Shown here one piece after another: positions 1 to 8,464 of a stretch of DNA of 64,000 nucleotides. Origin of the DNA: an uncultured Roseburia sp. Lineage in GTDB: Bacteria > Bacillota > Clostridia > Lachnospirales > Lachnospiraceae. The notes under the pieces were generated by a model. It made no database searches and had not been told where the DNA came from. It worked only from the letters and a program-made list of their open reading frames with translations. Position 1 is the stretch's first letter. Each line of letters starts with the position of its first letter. Location of the stretch: NCBI GenBank assembly GCA_946002055.1, contig CAMFYL010000003.1:62001-126000 (forward strand). The letters run 5' to 3'. The position numbers and the translations under genes are program-made.

Positions 1-411
1 ACAGGAAAGAATGCTACAGACGAAGAAATTGCCATAGAATTAGGTGTATCTGAAGATGAACTCATAGATTGGCAGTCACAGCTTAAGGTGACAAATGTTG
101 TTTCTTTAAACGAGTATGTTGAGCAGGGAGCAGAACCTGTGATGGATGCCCATAGTAATTCACATTTTATTCAACCTGAGGAGATGGTGTCTCAGCAAGA
201 GTTAAAGCAAATGCTGGAGGAGGCGCTGGAACTCTTGACTGAGAAAGAGAATAAGGTTGTTTTAATGTATTATTATGAGGAATTGACTTTAAAAGAAATT
301 AGTGAGGTTTTGGGGGTTTCAGAATCTCGTGTATCGCAGTTGCACACGAAAGCAATTGTTAAAATGCGTAAGAGAATGGGCAATTACCTTGGTATTCTAA
401 CCAAGGAGTAA
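1..411 (+). CDS. fliA: RNA polymerase sigma-28 factor FliA/SigD, 5' truncated
   Basis: The reading frame is open from base 1 without a start, so the N-terminus lies outside the window; 136 residues remain. The first residues (TDEEIAIELGVSEDELIDWQ) resemble sigma region 3, and the last 55 form a sigma region 4 helix-turn-helix (LTLKEISEVLGVSESRVSQL), which reads the -35 element. This pattern fits the FliA/SigD/WhiG group, which transcribes late flagellar and motility genes. The next gene is FapA, a usual neighbour of sigma-28 in clostridial flagellar operons. A GTG at base 88 could mimic a start, but the homologous sequence upstream argues against it. Confidence in the family is high; the exact paralogue is inferred from context. 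Confidence 0.93.
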   Translation, partial: TGKNATDEEIAIELGVSEDELIDWQSQLKVTNVVSLNEYVEQGAEPVMDAHSNSHFIQPEEMVSQQELKQMLEEALELLTEKENKVVLMYYYEELTLKEISEVLGVSESRVSQLHTKAIVKMRKRMGNYLGILTKE

Positions 412-422
412 TGGAGAAGCGG

Positions 423-2021
423 ATGGAACAAAAAAATGGATATTACAAGCTTACTTGGGAAGATAAAACGGCACACTTACAAATATATGCTCCAAAGGAT
501 GATGGTTGCCCGGTAACATACAAAGAGGTCGCGAATTTTTTGTCGCGTCACGGCATTGAAGAGTATAAAGAATATGATCTTCATCAGGCAATTCAGTCCA
601 ATCAAGATTGCGAGATTACATTAGGTCTTGGAAGTGGTATTGAGTTTTCAGAATATGTGGATACCATTATTTCCTTAGATAAGATGAAAATTACCTGTAA
701 GTTTACACCACCTTCCGGTAACGGCAATCTTTTGACGAAGCAGGATATTATGGCGGAGCTTACTACTCGTGGTGTGAAGTTCGGTATTCGAGAGGATCAT
801 ATTGATGAGTTTCTCGCGCATCGTGTGTATAATACGGAATACATAATGGCAGAAGGAAAAGCACCTCGCCACGGTAAAGACGCTTCCATAGAGTACTTTT
901 TTAATACAAATCCATCTTTAAAACCAAAGCATAATGAAGATGGGTCGGTTGATTATCATGATTTGAATACAATCTGTCCGGTGCAACAGGGACAGAAACT
1001 TGCAAGCCTGCATCCAATGGATCCAGGGGAACCGGGACAGGATGTTTTTGGCAAGGCCATTCCGCCTCGCAGTGTGAAAAATCGTAAGTTAGAATATGGT
1101 CTCAATATTGTTGCCTCTGAGGATGGAAATGATATTTTCTCAGATGTAACCGGACATGTATCCTTGCAGGGTGGCAAAGTGTTTGTGTCGGATGTGTATG
1201 AAGTGCCGGCAGATGTGGATGCCTCTACAGGTGATATACACTACAAAGGTAGTGTTCATGTGCGAGGAAGTGTACGAGGTGGCTTCACTGTTATTGCCGA
1301 GAATAACATTGTGATTGAGGGCAGTGTGGAGGATGCTCTTTTGCAGGCAGGGGGCGATATCATTGTCCGTCATGGCATTCAGGGCATGCAGCGTGGCGTT
1401 ATGGAAGCCAAAGGCAATGTAATCACAAAGTATATTGAGAATGCAAAGGTTTTTGCTGGCGGATACATTGAGACGGGTTCCATTATATATAGTGAAGTTG
1501 GTGCCGGTGAAGATGTTATTGTTGCCGAGCACAAGGGATTTATCAACGGTGGTGTGATCCGTGCCGGTGGAAAGGTACAAGCCAATATGATTGGCTCTAC
1601 TATGGGGTCTAAGACCACAGTAGAAGTGGGAATGGCACCTGAAAAGAAAGAGCGATACAACATTTTGCAGAAGGATTTGGAGCAAAATAAAGCGGAATTA
1701 GAAAAGATACAGCCTATTATTGACAAATATAAAAAGGTTATTTTGGCCGGAACAAAATTAGATCCTAAAAACAAAATGTATTTCAATCAGTTGATGGAAA
1801 GAACCAAAGAGTTAGATACAATGATAGCTGAAGATCAAGAAGAGTTTGCTTCATTGCACCAGGAAATGATTGCCGGAAAGCATGCCAAGGTTACCGTGCG
1901 AAAGGATATTTATCCGGGAACGGTTATCTCCATTTCCAATACGATTCACATTGTAAAAGAAAAACGTTCCTTCTGTTGTATTGAGCGTAAAAATGGTGAA
2001 ATTGTATTTTCGAATCTGTAA
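423..2021 (+). CDS. FapA (DUF342) family protein, flagellar operon
   Basis: A 532-residue protein of the flagellar assembly protein A / DUF342 family. It has an alpha/beta N-terminal half, a central run of short glycine- and valine-rich repeats typical of a right-handed beta-helix (about residues 260-400, with bactofilin-like IVIEGSVEDA and IIVRHGIQG units), and a C-terminal coiled coil (about 410-480). The family is linked to flagellar function and polar organisation in some bacteria, but the biochemistry is unclear. An ATG at 411 overlaps the fliA stop but has only 2 bases between it and AAGGAG; the ATG at 423 sits 6 bases after GGAG and is preferred. It is translated directly behind fliA. 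Confidence 0.9.
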   Translation: MEQKNGYYKLTWEDKTAHLQIYAPKDDGCPVTYKEVANFLSRHGIEEYKEYDLHQAIQSNQDCEITLGLGSGIEFSEYVDTIISLDKMKITCKFTPPSGNGNLLTKQDIMAELTTRGVKFGIREDHIDEFLAHRVYNTEYIMAEGKAPRHGKDASIEYFFNTNPSLKPKHNEDGSVDYHDLNTICPVQQGQKLASLHPMDPGEPGQDVFGKAIPPRSVKNRKLEYGLNIVASEDGNDIFSDVTGHVSLQGGKVFVSDVYEVPADVDASTGDIHYKGSVHVRGSVRGGFTVIAENNIVIEGSVEDALLQAGGDIIVRHGIQGMQRGVMEAKGNVITKYIENAKVFAGGYIETGSIIYSEVGAGEDVIVAEHKGFINGGVIRAGGKVQANMIGSTMGSKTTVEVGMAPEKKERYNILQKDLEQNKAELEKIQPIIDKYKKVILAGTKLDPKNKMYFNQLMERTKELDTMIAEDQEEFASLHQEMIAGKHAKVTVRKDIYPGTVISISNTIHIVKEKRSFCCIERKNGEIVFSNL

Positions 2022-2032
2022 GGAGGATAGGT

Positions 2033-2362
2033 ATGTCAATTCGCCCGGTTGATTTTAATGGCATGATTCAAAACACCTCTGAGGTATCTCATGCCAAGGC
2101 AAATGAAGATAACAAGGGATTGATACAACAGCAGAATATACAATCCACTGTTGTGAAGGAAGAACAGCAGCAAAGCTCTACTGTCAGGAATTTGGAAGAA
2201 TCCAGACAGCAGGAGTATAATTATAAAGAAGGCGGCGGCAACAGAGGAGGCTATAACGGCAAGAAAAAGCAGAAGAAATCCTCAAAGGAAGAGAAAACGA
2301 AGAATTCTGATGGGTCAGTAACCATAAAGAATTCACATCCAACCTTTGATATGAAGATTTAA
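2033..2362 (+). CDS. Low-complexity hypothetical protein in flagellar operon
   Basis: A 109-residue protein I do not recognise. It starts with a short conserved-looking block (MSIRPVDFNGMIQ). A Gln/Glu-rich stretch follows (about 38-65), then a Gly/Asn patch, a Lys-rich segment (about 77-90), and a tail ending HPTFDMKI. No membrane segment or signal peptide is visible, and the middle is probably disordered. It has a good ribosome site (AAGGAGG, 2021-2027) and lies 11 bases after fapA and 10 before the next gene, so it is co-translated with the flagellar genes. A role in motility is inferred only from position. Confidence 0.75.
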   Translation: MSIRPVDFNGMIQNTSEVSHAKANEDNKGLIQQQNIQSTVVKEEQQQSSTVRNLEESRQQEYNYKEGGGNRGGYNGKKKQKKSSKEEKTKNSDGSVTIKNSHPTFDMKI

Positions 2363-2372
2363 GGAGAATAAG

Positions 2373-3071
2373 ATGACAGCATTACAAATCATTCTTTTGG
2401 TGATTGGGCTTGTCTTTTTAGTGGGCAGTTTTTTTGTTTCAGAAAAACTGTCTTCTTCTGATTTAGAAGAGATGAAAAAGATGAGCCAGCAGGAAATCAA
2501 AGTGATTCTGGACAAAGAATTACAAAGTGCAGACAGCACAATCGAAGAGAAAATACAAGGGAAACTAGACGACGTAATCGAGGACTTGGAACGTAAAAGC
2601 GACAAAGAGACCAATGACAAAATTATGGCAATCAGTGAGTACTCGGACACGGTTCTAAATTCTATGAACAAATCTCATGAAGAGATCATTTTTATGTATG
2701 ATATGTTAAATGACAAGCAAGAGAGAATTACTGAGATTGTAAAAGAGATGCAGGCTATGGAATCTGCCATAACACAGATGGAAGAGGCACTTGATGAAAA
2801 GATTGAACAGGTCGGAGAAGAAGTGCAACGTCAGATTGAGCTGACCAAAGTGAAGGAAGAGATGCCAACAGAACCGGAGATTTCTATGGAAGAGGCCTTG
2901 CAGACACAGCTTTCCGCGCAAGAGGAAGACAAGACCTTGGGAGATAATCAGGAAATTCTTTCTTTATTCAATGAGGGAATGACGGAAGTAGATATTGCCA
3001 AGAAGCTGGGACGTGGCTTAGGTGAGATTAAATTAGTACTTGGATTATTTAGCGAGGGAGCAAAGGAATGA
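2373..3071 (+). CDS. DUF6115-like membrane-anchored coiled-coil protein
   Basis: A 232-residue protein with one N-terminal membrane segment (residues 4-22, ILLVIGLVFLVGSFFV). A long acidic/basic heptad-rich coiled coil follows (about 30-170). A short C-terminal helix-turn-helix-like module (about 196-230, EVDIAKKLGRGLGEIKLVLG) resembles the winged or resolvase-type DNA-binding helices found at the end of DUF6115 proteins. The likely topology is an anchored cytoplasmic rod. The gene overlaps the next by 4 bases (ATGA), indicating translational coupling. Function is unknown. The family name is recalled from similar Lachnospiraceae proteins at this locus and should be treated as tentative. Confidence 0.8.
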   Translation: MTALQIILLVIGLVFLVGSFFVSEKLSSSDLEEMKKMSQQEIKVILDKELQSADSTIEEKIQGKLDDVIEDLERKSDKETNDKIMAISEYSDTVLNSMNKSHEEIIFMYDMLNDKQERITEIVKEMQAMESAITQMEEALDEKIEQVGEEVQRQIELTKVKEEMPTEPEISMEEALQTQLSAQEEDKTLGDNQEILSLFNEGMTEVDIAKKLGRGLGEIKLVLGLFSEGAKE

Positions 3072-3538
3072 AACTGAAATACTATTTGCGTGGCGCTGGG
3101 ATAGGTGTGATTGTCACGACTTTGATTCTTACCATCGCATTGGCGTTTGAGGGGCCCACCATGTCAGAGGAGGATATTATTCGAGAAGCAGAAAAACTGG
3201 GCATGGTGTCTCAAGAATCTCTGGATAAAAAGACAAGCAGTACCGACGACAACAAAAAGGATGATCAGACGGATGACAAGGCTGAAAACAAAGAGGATTC
3301 CGGTAAGCAGGAGAATGCTACAGAGGAGATGATTTCCTTTCATATTGATAGGGGAGATTCCTCTGCTGTGGTTTCCAAGCGATTGCAGGAAATGAATCTT
3401 GTAGATAATGCTGAGTCATTTGATTCGTTTTTGTCTGAGCAGAATTTCGATAATTTATTGCAACCCGGAGAGTACCAAATTCCAAAGGATAGCTCTTTCT
3501 TGGAAATAGCAAAGATTTTAACAACAAAAAAAGAATAA
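3068..3538 (+). CDS. Membrane-anchored MltG/YceG N-terminal-like domain protein
   Basis: A 156-residue protein with an N-terminal membrane segment (about residues 8-26), a charged linker rich in Lys, Asp and Glu (45-85), and a C-terminal domain of about 65 residues. That domain resembles the LysM-like subdomain preceding the catalytic part of the endolytic transglycosylase MltG: the pattern SSAVVSKRLQEMNLVDNAES followed by LQPGEYQIPKDSS. The catalytic YceG domain with its Glu is absent, so cleavage of glycan strands is not expected. It probably binds peptidoglycan or a partner outside the membrane. It ends the flagellar gene run, overlapping the previous gene by 4 bases. Confidence 0.78.
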   Translation: MKLKYYLRGAGIGVIVTTLILTIALAFEGPTMSEEDIIREAEKLGMVSQESLDKKTSSTDDNKKDDQTDDKAENKEDSGKQENATEEMISFHIDRGDSSAVVSKRLQEMNLVDNAESFDSFLSEQNFDNLLQPGEYQIPKDSSFLEIAKILTTKKE

Positions 3539-3542
3539 AATC

Positions 3543-3571
3543 TTGCATGGAAACCTTGGCTGTGATATAAT
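3543..3571 (+). promoter_or_regulatory. Sigma-A promoter of rpsB-tsf
   Basis: TTGCAT (3543-3548), a 17-base spacer and a consensus TATAAT (3566-3571). It lies about 110 bases upstream of rpsB, directly after the flagellar gene run, so ribosomal genes need not depend on flagellar transcription. Confidence 0.85.
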
Positions 3572-3606
3572 AACCAACGGCTCAAAATTAATCACACATA
3601 AGGATT

Positions 3607-3639
3607 GAAAAATTGGTGCCGCCCAAGCGGTTGTTTTTC
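3607..3639 (+). promoter_or_regulatory. Leader hairpin upstream of rpsB
   Basis: In the 5' leader, GAAAAA (3607-3612) can pair with TTTTTC (3634-3639), enclosing a GC-rich hairpin CCGC-CCAA-GCGG (3619-3630) followed by TTGTTTTT. It could act as an S2 autoregulatory site or a weak attenuator. Both roles are inferred; only the pairing is seen. Confidence 0.5.
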
Positions 3640-3680
3640 AAGAAGAATTATGTGGAAGTAAATAACCAGGAGGTAAGAAA

Positions 3681-4412
3681 ATGAGTGTTATTTCAATGAA
3701 GCAGTTATTAGAAGCAGGTGTTCATTTTGGACATCAGACAAGAAGATGGAACCCTAAGATGGCTCCTTACATCTACACAGAGAGAAATGGTATTTATATC
3801 ATCGATCTTCAGAAGTCAGTAGGTAAGGTTGACGAAGCATACGATGCAGTATTTGATATTGCTGAGCAGGGTGGAATCATTCTTTTTGTAGGTACAAAGA
3901 AGCAGGCTCAGGATGCTATCAAGACTGAGGCAGAGCGTTGCGGCATGTACTATGTTAACGAGAGATGGCTTGGAGGTATGCTTACAAACTTCAAGACAAT
4001 CGAAAGCAGAATTGCAAGATTAAAAGAGATCGAGGCAATGGAAGCTGATGGAATCTTTGATGTTCTTCCTAAAAAAGAGGTTACAAACCTTAAGAAAGAG
4101 CAGGAGAAGCTTGAGAAGAACCTTGGCGGTATCAAGGATATGGGAAGAATCCCGGATGCGATCTTTATCGTAGATCCTAAGAAGGAGAGAATCTGCGTAC
4201 AGGAAGCTCACGCACTTGGTATTCCATTGATCGGTATTGCTGATACAAACTGTGATCCGGAAGAGTTGGATTATGTAATCCCTGGCAACGATGATGCTAT
4301 CCGTGCCGTTAAGTTGATCGTTGGTAAGATGGCAGATGCTGTTATCGAAGCTAAGCAGGGAACAGTTAACGTTGATACAGAAGAAGTAGCAGACGAGAAC
4401 GTAGAAGAGTAA
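3681..4412 (+). CDS. rpsB: 30S ribosomal protein S2
   Basis: A 243-residue S2 protein of normal length. The family pattern is present from the start ([20 protein letters not shown]), with [13 protein letters not shown] and the [20 protein letters not shown] block near residues 175-195. S2 is a late-assembling 30S protein at the head-body junction, needed with S1 for mRNA binding. The start is the ATG after CAGGAGG. It forms a two-gene unit with tsf, 27 bases downstream, as in most bacteria. The C-terminal 15 residues are acidic ([13 protein letters not shown]). The assignment is secure. Confidence 0.98.
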   Translation: MSVISMKQLLEAGVHFGHQTRRWNPKMAPYIYTERNGIYIIDLQKSVGKVDEAYDAVFDIAEQGGIILFVGTKKQAQDAIKTEAERCGMYYVNERWLGGMLTNFKTIESRIARLKEIEAMEADGIFDVLPKKEVTNLKKEQEKLEKNLGGIKDMGRIPDAIFIVDPKKERICVQEAHALGIPLIGIADTNCDPEELDYVIPGNDDAIRAVKLIVGKMADAVIEAKQGTVNVDTEEVADENVEE

Positions 4413-4439
4413 TATAATCATTTATTGGAGGAATTCACA

Positions 4440-5378
4440 ATGGCTATTACAGCAGGAATGGTAAAAGAATTGCGTGAACTTACAGGCGCAGGTATGATGG
4501 ATTGCAAGAAAGCTTTAGGTGAGACAGACGGCGATATGGATGCTGCTGTTGAATATCTTGCTAAAAAGGGATTGGCTAAGGCTGAGAAGAAGGCTGGTCG
4601 TATTGCTGCAGAAGGTATTGTTGCACTTAAAGTTGCTGATGATGCAAAGAAGGCAGTTGCAGTTGAGGTTAACTCAGAGACAGACTTCGTTGCTAAGAAT
4701 GAGAAGTTCCAGACTTATGTAGCACAGGTTGCTGCACAGGCGATGGATACAAAGGCTACTGATATTGATGCGTTTTTGGCTGAAACATGGGCTTTGGATA
4801 CAACAAAGACTGTTAGTGAAGAACTTGCCAGCCAGATTGCTGTTATCGGTGAGAACTTGAAGATTCGTCGTTTCTCTCAGCTTGAGGAAGCAAACGGATT
4901 CATCGCTGATTATGTACACATGGGTGGAAAGATCGGTGTATTGGTTGACATTGAGACAGACGTTGTAAACGACGCTGTTAAGGAAATGGCTAAGAACCTT
5001 GCAATGCAGGTTGCAGCTTTAAACCCAGCTTACACAGATCGCTCAGAAGTTAGCGAGGAGTACATCGCACATCAGGAAGAAATCCTTCGTGCACAGATCG
5101 CTAACGATCCTAAGGAGTCTCAGAAGCCGGCTAACGTTATCGAGGGCATGATCAAGGGCCGTATCAACAAAGAGTTGAAAGAAGTAGTATTGCTTGATCA
5201 GGTTTATGTTAAGGCTGAGGACGGAAAGCAGGTTGTATCTAAGTATGTTGAGGAAGTTGCCAAAGCAAATGGCGCCAACATCAAGATTAAGGGCTTTGTT
5301 CGTTTCGAGACTGGTGAAGGAATTGAGAAGAAGGAAGAAGATTTCGCTGCAGAAGTTGCAAAGCAGATGGGAATGTAA
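4440..5378 (+). CDS. tsf: Translation elongation factor Ts
   Basis: A 312-residue EF-Ts, the guanine nucleotide exchange factor for EF-Tu. The N-terminal UBA-like domain starts MAITAGMVKELRELTGAGMM. The EF-Tu-contacting TDFVAKNEKF motif follows near residues 80-90, then the dimerisation-type C-terminal domain. The frame can be extended to a TTG at 4425, but that sits on the GGAGG ribosome site (4427-4431); the ATG at 4440 with 8-base spacing is the true start. It is followed by a strong terminator. Codon choice is strongly biased, as expected for a highly expressed gene. Confidence 0.98.
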   Translation: MAITAGMVKELRELTGAGMMDCKKALGETDGDMDAAVEYLAKKGLAKAEKKAGRIAAEGIVALKVADDAKKAVAVEVNSETDFVAKNEKFQTYVAQVAAQAMDTKATDIDAFLAETWALDTTKTVSEELASQIAVIGENLKIRRFSQLEEANGFIADYVHMGGKIGVLVDIETDVVNDAVKEMAKNLAMQVAALNPAYTDRSEVSEEYIAHQEEILRAQIANDPKESQKPANVIEGMIKGRINKELKEVVLLDQVYVKAEDGKQVVSKYVEEVAKANGANIKIKGFVRFETGEGIEKKEEDFAAEVAKQMGM

Positions 5379-5406
5379 TCTTTTTCGATTTATAATATGA
5401 AATGAT

Positions 5407-5441
5407 AATCCTCGGGAACCGTTTGTTCCCGGGGATTTTTT
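5407..5441 (+). terminator. Terminator of rpsB-tsf
   Basis: A stem of about 13 bp (AATCCTCGGGAAC with GTTCCCGGGGATT), a 5-base CGTTT loop and then TTTTTT. It closes the rpsB-tsf unit. Confidence 0.93.
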
Positions 5442-5514
5442 GTAAAAAGGATAAAATGTCCCTTTTTGCGAAATAATATAATAAATAATGCACAAAATAT
5501 TAGTGTACAAACTA

Positions 5515-5520
5515 TATAAT
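5515..5520 (+). promoter_or_regulatory. Candidate -10 box for the nucleoside uptake operon
   Basis: A consensus TATAAT lies 115 bases upstream of the BMP lipoprotein gene in a very AT-rich region (5442-5635), but no good -35 is found at 16-18 bases. Another TATAAT occurs at 5477-5482 and a CATAAT at 5588-5593. The start of transcription is therefore uncertain. No purine-riboswitch core is visible here. Confidence 0.4.
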
Positions 5521-5635
5521 GTCAACAAATAGTACAACATTAACAAAAAAAGAGACTTTAGTCCTATTCTTGTTTTGGGACATATGTCATAATCTCATTA
5601 GAAATTGGTTGAAATATATAAGGAGGAGGATTTCA

Positions 5636-6826
5636 ATGAAAAAAAGACTTATTTCAATTGTTCTTGCTGGAATGATGGTTTTATCTCTGGCAGGATGCGG
5701 TAGCAAATCTGATGAAGCTAAGAAGGGTGGAGACAGTGAATCTGGCGAAGAGATGAACGTTGCAATGATTACTGACTCTGGTGATATTACAGATGAGAGC
5801 TTCAATCAGACAACTTATGAGACCTGTAAAGCATGGGCTGAGGACAATGGCGTAGAATTCAAGTACTACAAGCCTGAAAGTGATTCTGATGAGGCAAGAA
5901 ATGCCAGTGTGGATCAAGCAGTTGCCAATGGAGCTAACGTTGTTGTAATGCCGGGATATATGTTTGCTGCAGCTGTTGTTTCACAGTCTGAGTTGTACCC
6001 AGATGTAAAATTTGTTGCCCTTGATGTTTCTGCAGGAGATATCTGCGAGAAGGGTGTTGGCGAAGGATACACATACAATCCTGACGACTATGATGTAACA
6101 GAGTATTACAACACTGACAATGTATACTGCTGTACTTATCAGGAAGAGCTTTCCGGATATATGGCAGGTTATGCAGCTACAAAGTTGGGATATAAGCATC
6201 TTGGATTCCTTGGTGGTATGTCTGTTCCTGCTGTAACACGTTTCGGTTACGGATATGTTCAGGGAATTGATGCAGCTGCAAAGGAACTTGGAATTGAGAA
6301 CGAAGTTGAAGTTGAGTATGTATGTGGTGGCCAGTTCTATGGAGATGCTGATATTACAGCAGCAATGGATACATGGTATGGTACAAAGGATGTAGAAGTT
6401 GTATTTGCTTGCGGTGGCGGTATCTATAAATCTGCAGTAGAGGCAGCTATTAAAACAGATGGCAAAGTGATTGGTGTAGACTCAGACCAAGCTCCTGTTA
6501 TTGATAAGGAAAAGGAAGGCTTGACAGTAACATCTGCTATGAAGGGTCTTGCAGCAACAGTTAACACAGTTCTTACAGATATTAAGGCTGGCAAATGGAA
6601 TGAATATGCAGGTAAGATTGATAACCTTGGTTTAGTATCTGACGATCCAGAACTTAACTATGTTCAGCTTCCAATGGAGAGCACACAGTGGGGTGATGGA
6701 TTCACAAAGGATGATTATATTGCGCTTGTTAAGGATATGAGATCTGGAAAGGTAAAAGTATCTAACGATATTTCTGCTATGCCTAAGACATCCGTTAAGG
6801 TAACCGACTACGGTAGCATTAAGTAA
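5636..6826 (+). CDS. BMP-family nucleoside-binding lipoprotein of ABC importer
   Basis: A 396-residue extracellular substrate-binding protein of the BmpA/PnrA/Med family, which captures purine and pyrimidine nucleosides for an ABC importer. The start at 5636 follows AGGAGGAGGA and gives a lipoprotein signal (MKKRLISIVLAGMMVLSLAGC) with a lipobox at residues 18-21. The longer frame from 5519 would bury the signal peptide. The mature domain shows the typical opening NVAMITDSGDITDESFNQ, then VFACGGGIYKSAVEAA and GVDSDQ motifs in the second lobe. The next genes encode its ATPase and permeases and then nucleoside phosphorylases, which supports nucleosides as the ligand. Which nucleoside cannot be read from sequence. 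Confidence 0.94.
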   Translation: MKKRLISIVLAGMMVLSLAGCGSKSDEAKKGGDSESGEEMNVAMITDSGDITDESFNQTTYETCKAWAEDNGVEFKYYKPESDSDEARNASVDQAVANGANVVVMPGYMFAAAVVSQSELYPDVKFVALDVSAGDICEKGVGEGYTYNPDDYDVTEYYNTDNVYCCTYQEELSGYMAGYAATKLGYKHLGFLGGMSVPAVTRFGYGYVQGIDAAAKELGIENEVEVEYVCGGQFYGDADITAAMDTWYGTKDVEVVFACGGGIYKSAVEAAIKTDGKVIGVDSDQAPVIDKEKEGLTVTSAMKGLAATVNTVLTDIKAGKWNEYAGKIDNLGLVSDDPELNYVQLPMESTQWGDGFTKDDYIALVKDMRSGKVKVSNDISAMPKTSVKVTDYGSIK

Positions 6827-6850
6827 TTATCATATAGGTTTTTGATGGTA

Positions 6851-6886
6851 GGGGGAGCAGGTGAAGCGCTTGCTCCCTTATTTTAT
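6851..6886 (+). terminator. Intercistronic hairpin between binding protein and ATPase genes
   Basis: GGGAGCA (6853-6859) pairs with TGCTCCC (6871-6877), followed by TTATTTTAT. The imperfect U-tract suggests partial read-through. This would give more binding protein than transporter, a common stoichiometric device in ABC operons (inference). Confidence 0.7.
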
Positions 6887-6922
6887 AAAAAAGTGTCATG
6901 GTAAGAGAGGAGGAGGCAAAGG

Positions 6923-8464
6923 ATGGATAATTATGCAATTGAGATGCTGAATATCACGAAAAGATTTCCGGGAATCATTGCAAATGACAATATCACTTTG
7001 CAGCTTAAAAAAGGAGAAATCCATGCTCTTCTGGGAGAAAATGGGGCGGGAAAATCCACACTGATGAGCGTTTTGTTCGGATTATACCAGCCGGAAGAGG
7101 GTGAGATCCACAAGGATGGAAGGAAGGTAGTTATCAATAATCCCAACGATGCCAATGAGTTGGGAATTGGTATGGTGCACCAGCATTTTAAGCTGGTGGA
7201 GTGTTTCAGCGTATTAGACAATATTATCCTGGGTGTTGAGACTACAAAAAATGGTTTTTTGCAAAAAGGGGAAGCAAGGAAAAAAGTATTGGACTTGTCT
7301 GAAAAATATGGGCTATCGGTAGATCCGGATGCTCTCATTGAGGATATTACTGTTGGAATGCAACAGAGAACAGAAATCCTTAAGATGTTATATCGGGACA
7401 ATGAGATTTTGATTTTTGACGAACCAACGGCAGTGTTAACTCCACAGGAGATTCAAGAATTGATGACCATTATGAAGAATCTGGCGTCCGAAGGTAAGAG
7501 CATTTTATTTATCACACATAAACTTGGGGAAATAATGCAGGTGGCAGATCGATGTAGTGTACTCAGAAAGGGGAAATATATCGGTACGGTAGATATTAAA
7601 GATACAACTCCGGAGAAGCTTTCATCAATGATGGTAGGTCGTGATGTAAACTTTATTGTAGACAAGAAAGAGTGCAAACCGGGAGAGGTTGTTTTAGATA
7701 TTGAAAATATGACGGTTGCATCAAAACGTCACAAAAACAATGCTGTTAACGGCGTCTCATTGCAGGTTCGCCGTGGAGAGATTGTTTGTATTGCAGGTAT
7801 TGATGGCAATGGTCAGACAGAATTTGTTTATGGATTATCAGGTTTGGAACCCTTAAAGGGCGGAAAAATTGTTTTGAATGGGCAAGATGTCACAAACAGC
7901 TCTATCCGTAAACGTCTCACATCGGGAATGAGTCATATTCCGGAGGACAGACATAAGCACGGGCTTGTCCTTGATTATTCCTTGGAGGATAATCTGGTTC
8001 TTCAAAGATATTTTGAACCGGAGTTTACCAACAAATTTGGCTTTTTGAAACGAAAGGCCATCCGCGAGTATGCCAATAAACTGATTGATCAATATGATGT
8101 TCGTTCCGGTCAGGGTCCAATTACCAAAGCTCGTTCTATGTCCGGTGGTAATCAGCAAAAGGCAATTGTTGCCAGAGAGATTGACAAGAATCCGGAACTT
8201 CTAATTGCAGTTCAGCCCACCAGAGGATTGGATGTGGGAGCCATTGAAAATGTACACAAGGAGTTGGTTGCCCAGAGAGATGCAGGCAAGGGCGTACTTC
8301 TTGTAAGTTTGGAGTTGGACGAAGTCATGAACGTTTCCGACAGAATATTGGTTATGTATGAGGGTGAAATCGTAGGAGAATTTGATCCTAAGACAGTTAC
8401 CGTGGAAGAACTTGGCCTTTATATGGCTGGATCCAAGCGAAAGGAGGTAAACACCAATGACTAG
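6923..8464 (+). CDS. Nucleoside ABC transporter, double ATP-binding protein
   Basis: A 513-residue fusion of two ABC ATPase domains, as in NupA/YufO and RbsA-like importers. The first domain has Walker A GENGAGKST (38-46), a DEPTAVLT Walker B (D166-E167) and a Q-loop. The second has a degenerate Walker A (GIDGNGQTE) but a good signature (MSGGNQQK) and Walker B-like LLIAVQPTRGLDVGA with Gln in place of the usual Asp/Glu. Such asymmetry is normal in this family, where mainly one site is catalytic. It overlaps the downstream permease gene by 8 bases. The start follows GAGGAGGAGGC. It powers uptake of the ligand bound by the upstream lipoprotein. Confidence 0.94.
   Translation: MDNYAIEMLNITKRFPGIIANDNITLQLKKGEIHALLGENGAGKSTLMSVLFGLYQPEEGEIHKDGRKVVINNPNDANELGIGMVHQHFKLVECFSVLDNIILGVETTKNGFLQKGEARKKVLDLSEKYGLSVDPDALIEDITVGMQQRTEILKMLYRDNEILIFDEPTAVLTPQEIQELMTIMKNLASEGKSILFITHKLGEIMQVADRCSVLRKGKYIGTVDIKDTTPEKLSSMMVGRDVNFIVDKKECKPGEVVLDIENMTVASKRHKNNAVNGVSLQVRRGEIVCIAGIDGNGQTEFVYGLSGLEPLKGGKIVLNGQDVTNSSIRKRLTSGMSHIPEDRHKHGLVLDYSLEDNLVLQRYFEPEFTNKFGFLKRKAIREYANKLIDQYDVRSGQGPITKARSMSGGNQQKAIVAREIDKNPELLIAVQPTRGLDVGAIENVHKELVAQRDAGKGVLLVSLELDEVMNVSDRILVMYEGEIVGEFDPKTVTVEELGLYMAGSKRKEVNTND

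Noticed and set aside
3068..3538. MltG-like gene as a truncated pseudogene
   Set aside because: It has an intact signal helix, overlapping start and clean stop, with no remnant of the catalytic domain downstream.
5519..5635. Longer start for the BMP lipoprotein
   Set aside because: It would place 39 residues before a clear lipoprotein signal; AGGAGGAGGA precedes the ATG at 5636.
5442..5635. Possible purine or other riboswitch before the nucleoside operon
   Set aside because: AT-rich, with no conserved riboswitch core or strong helices seen.
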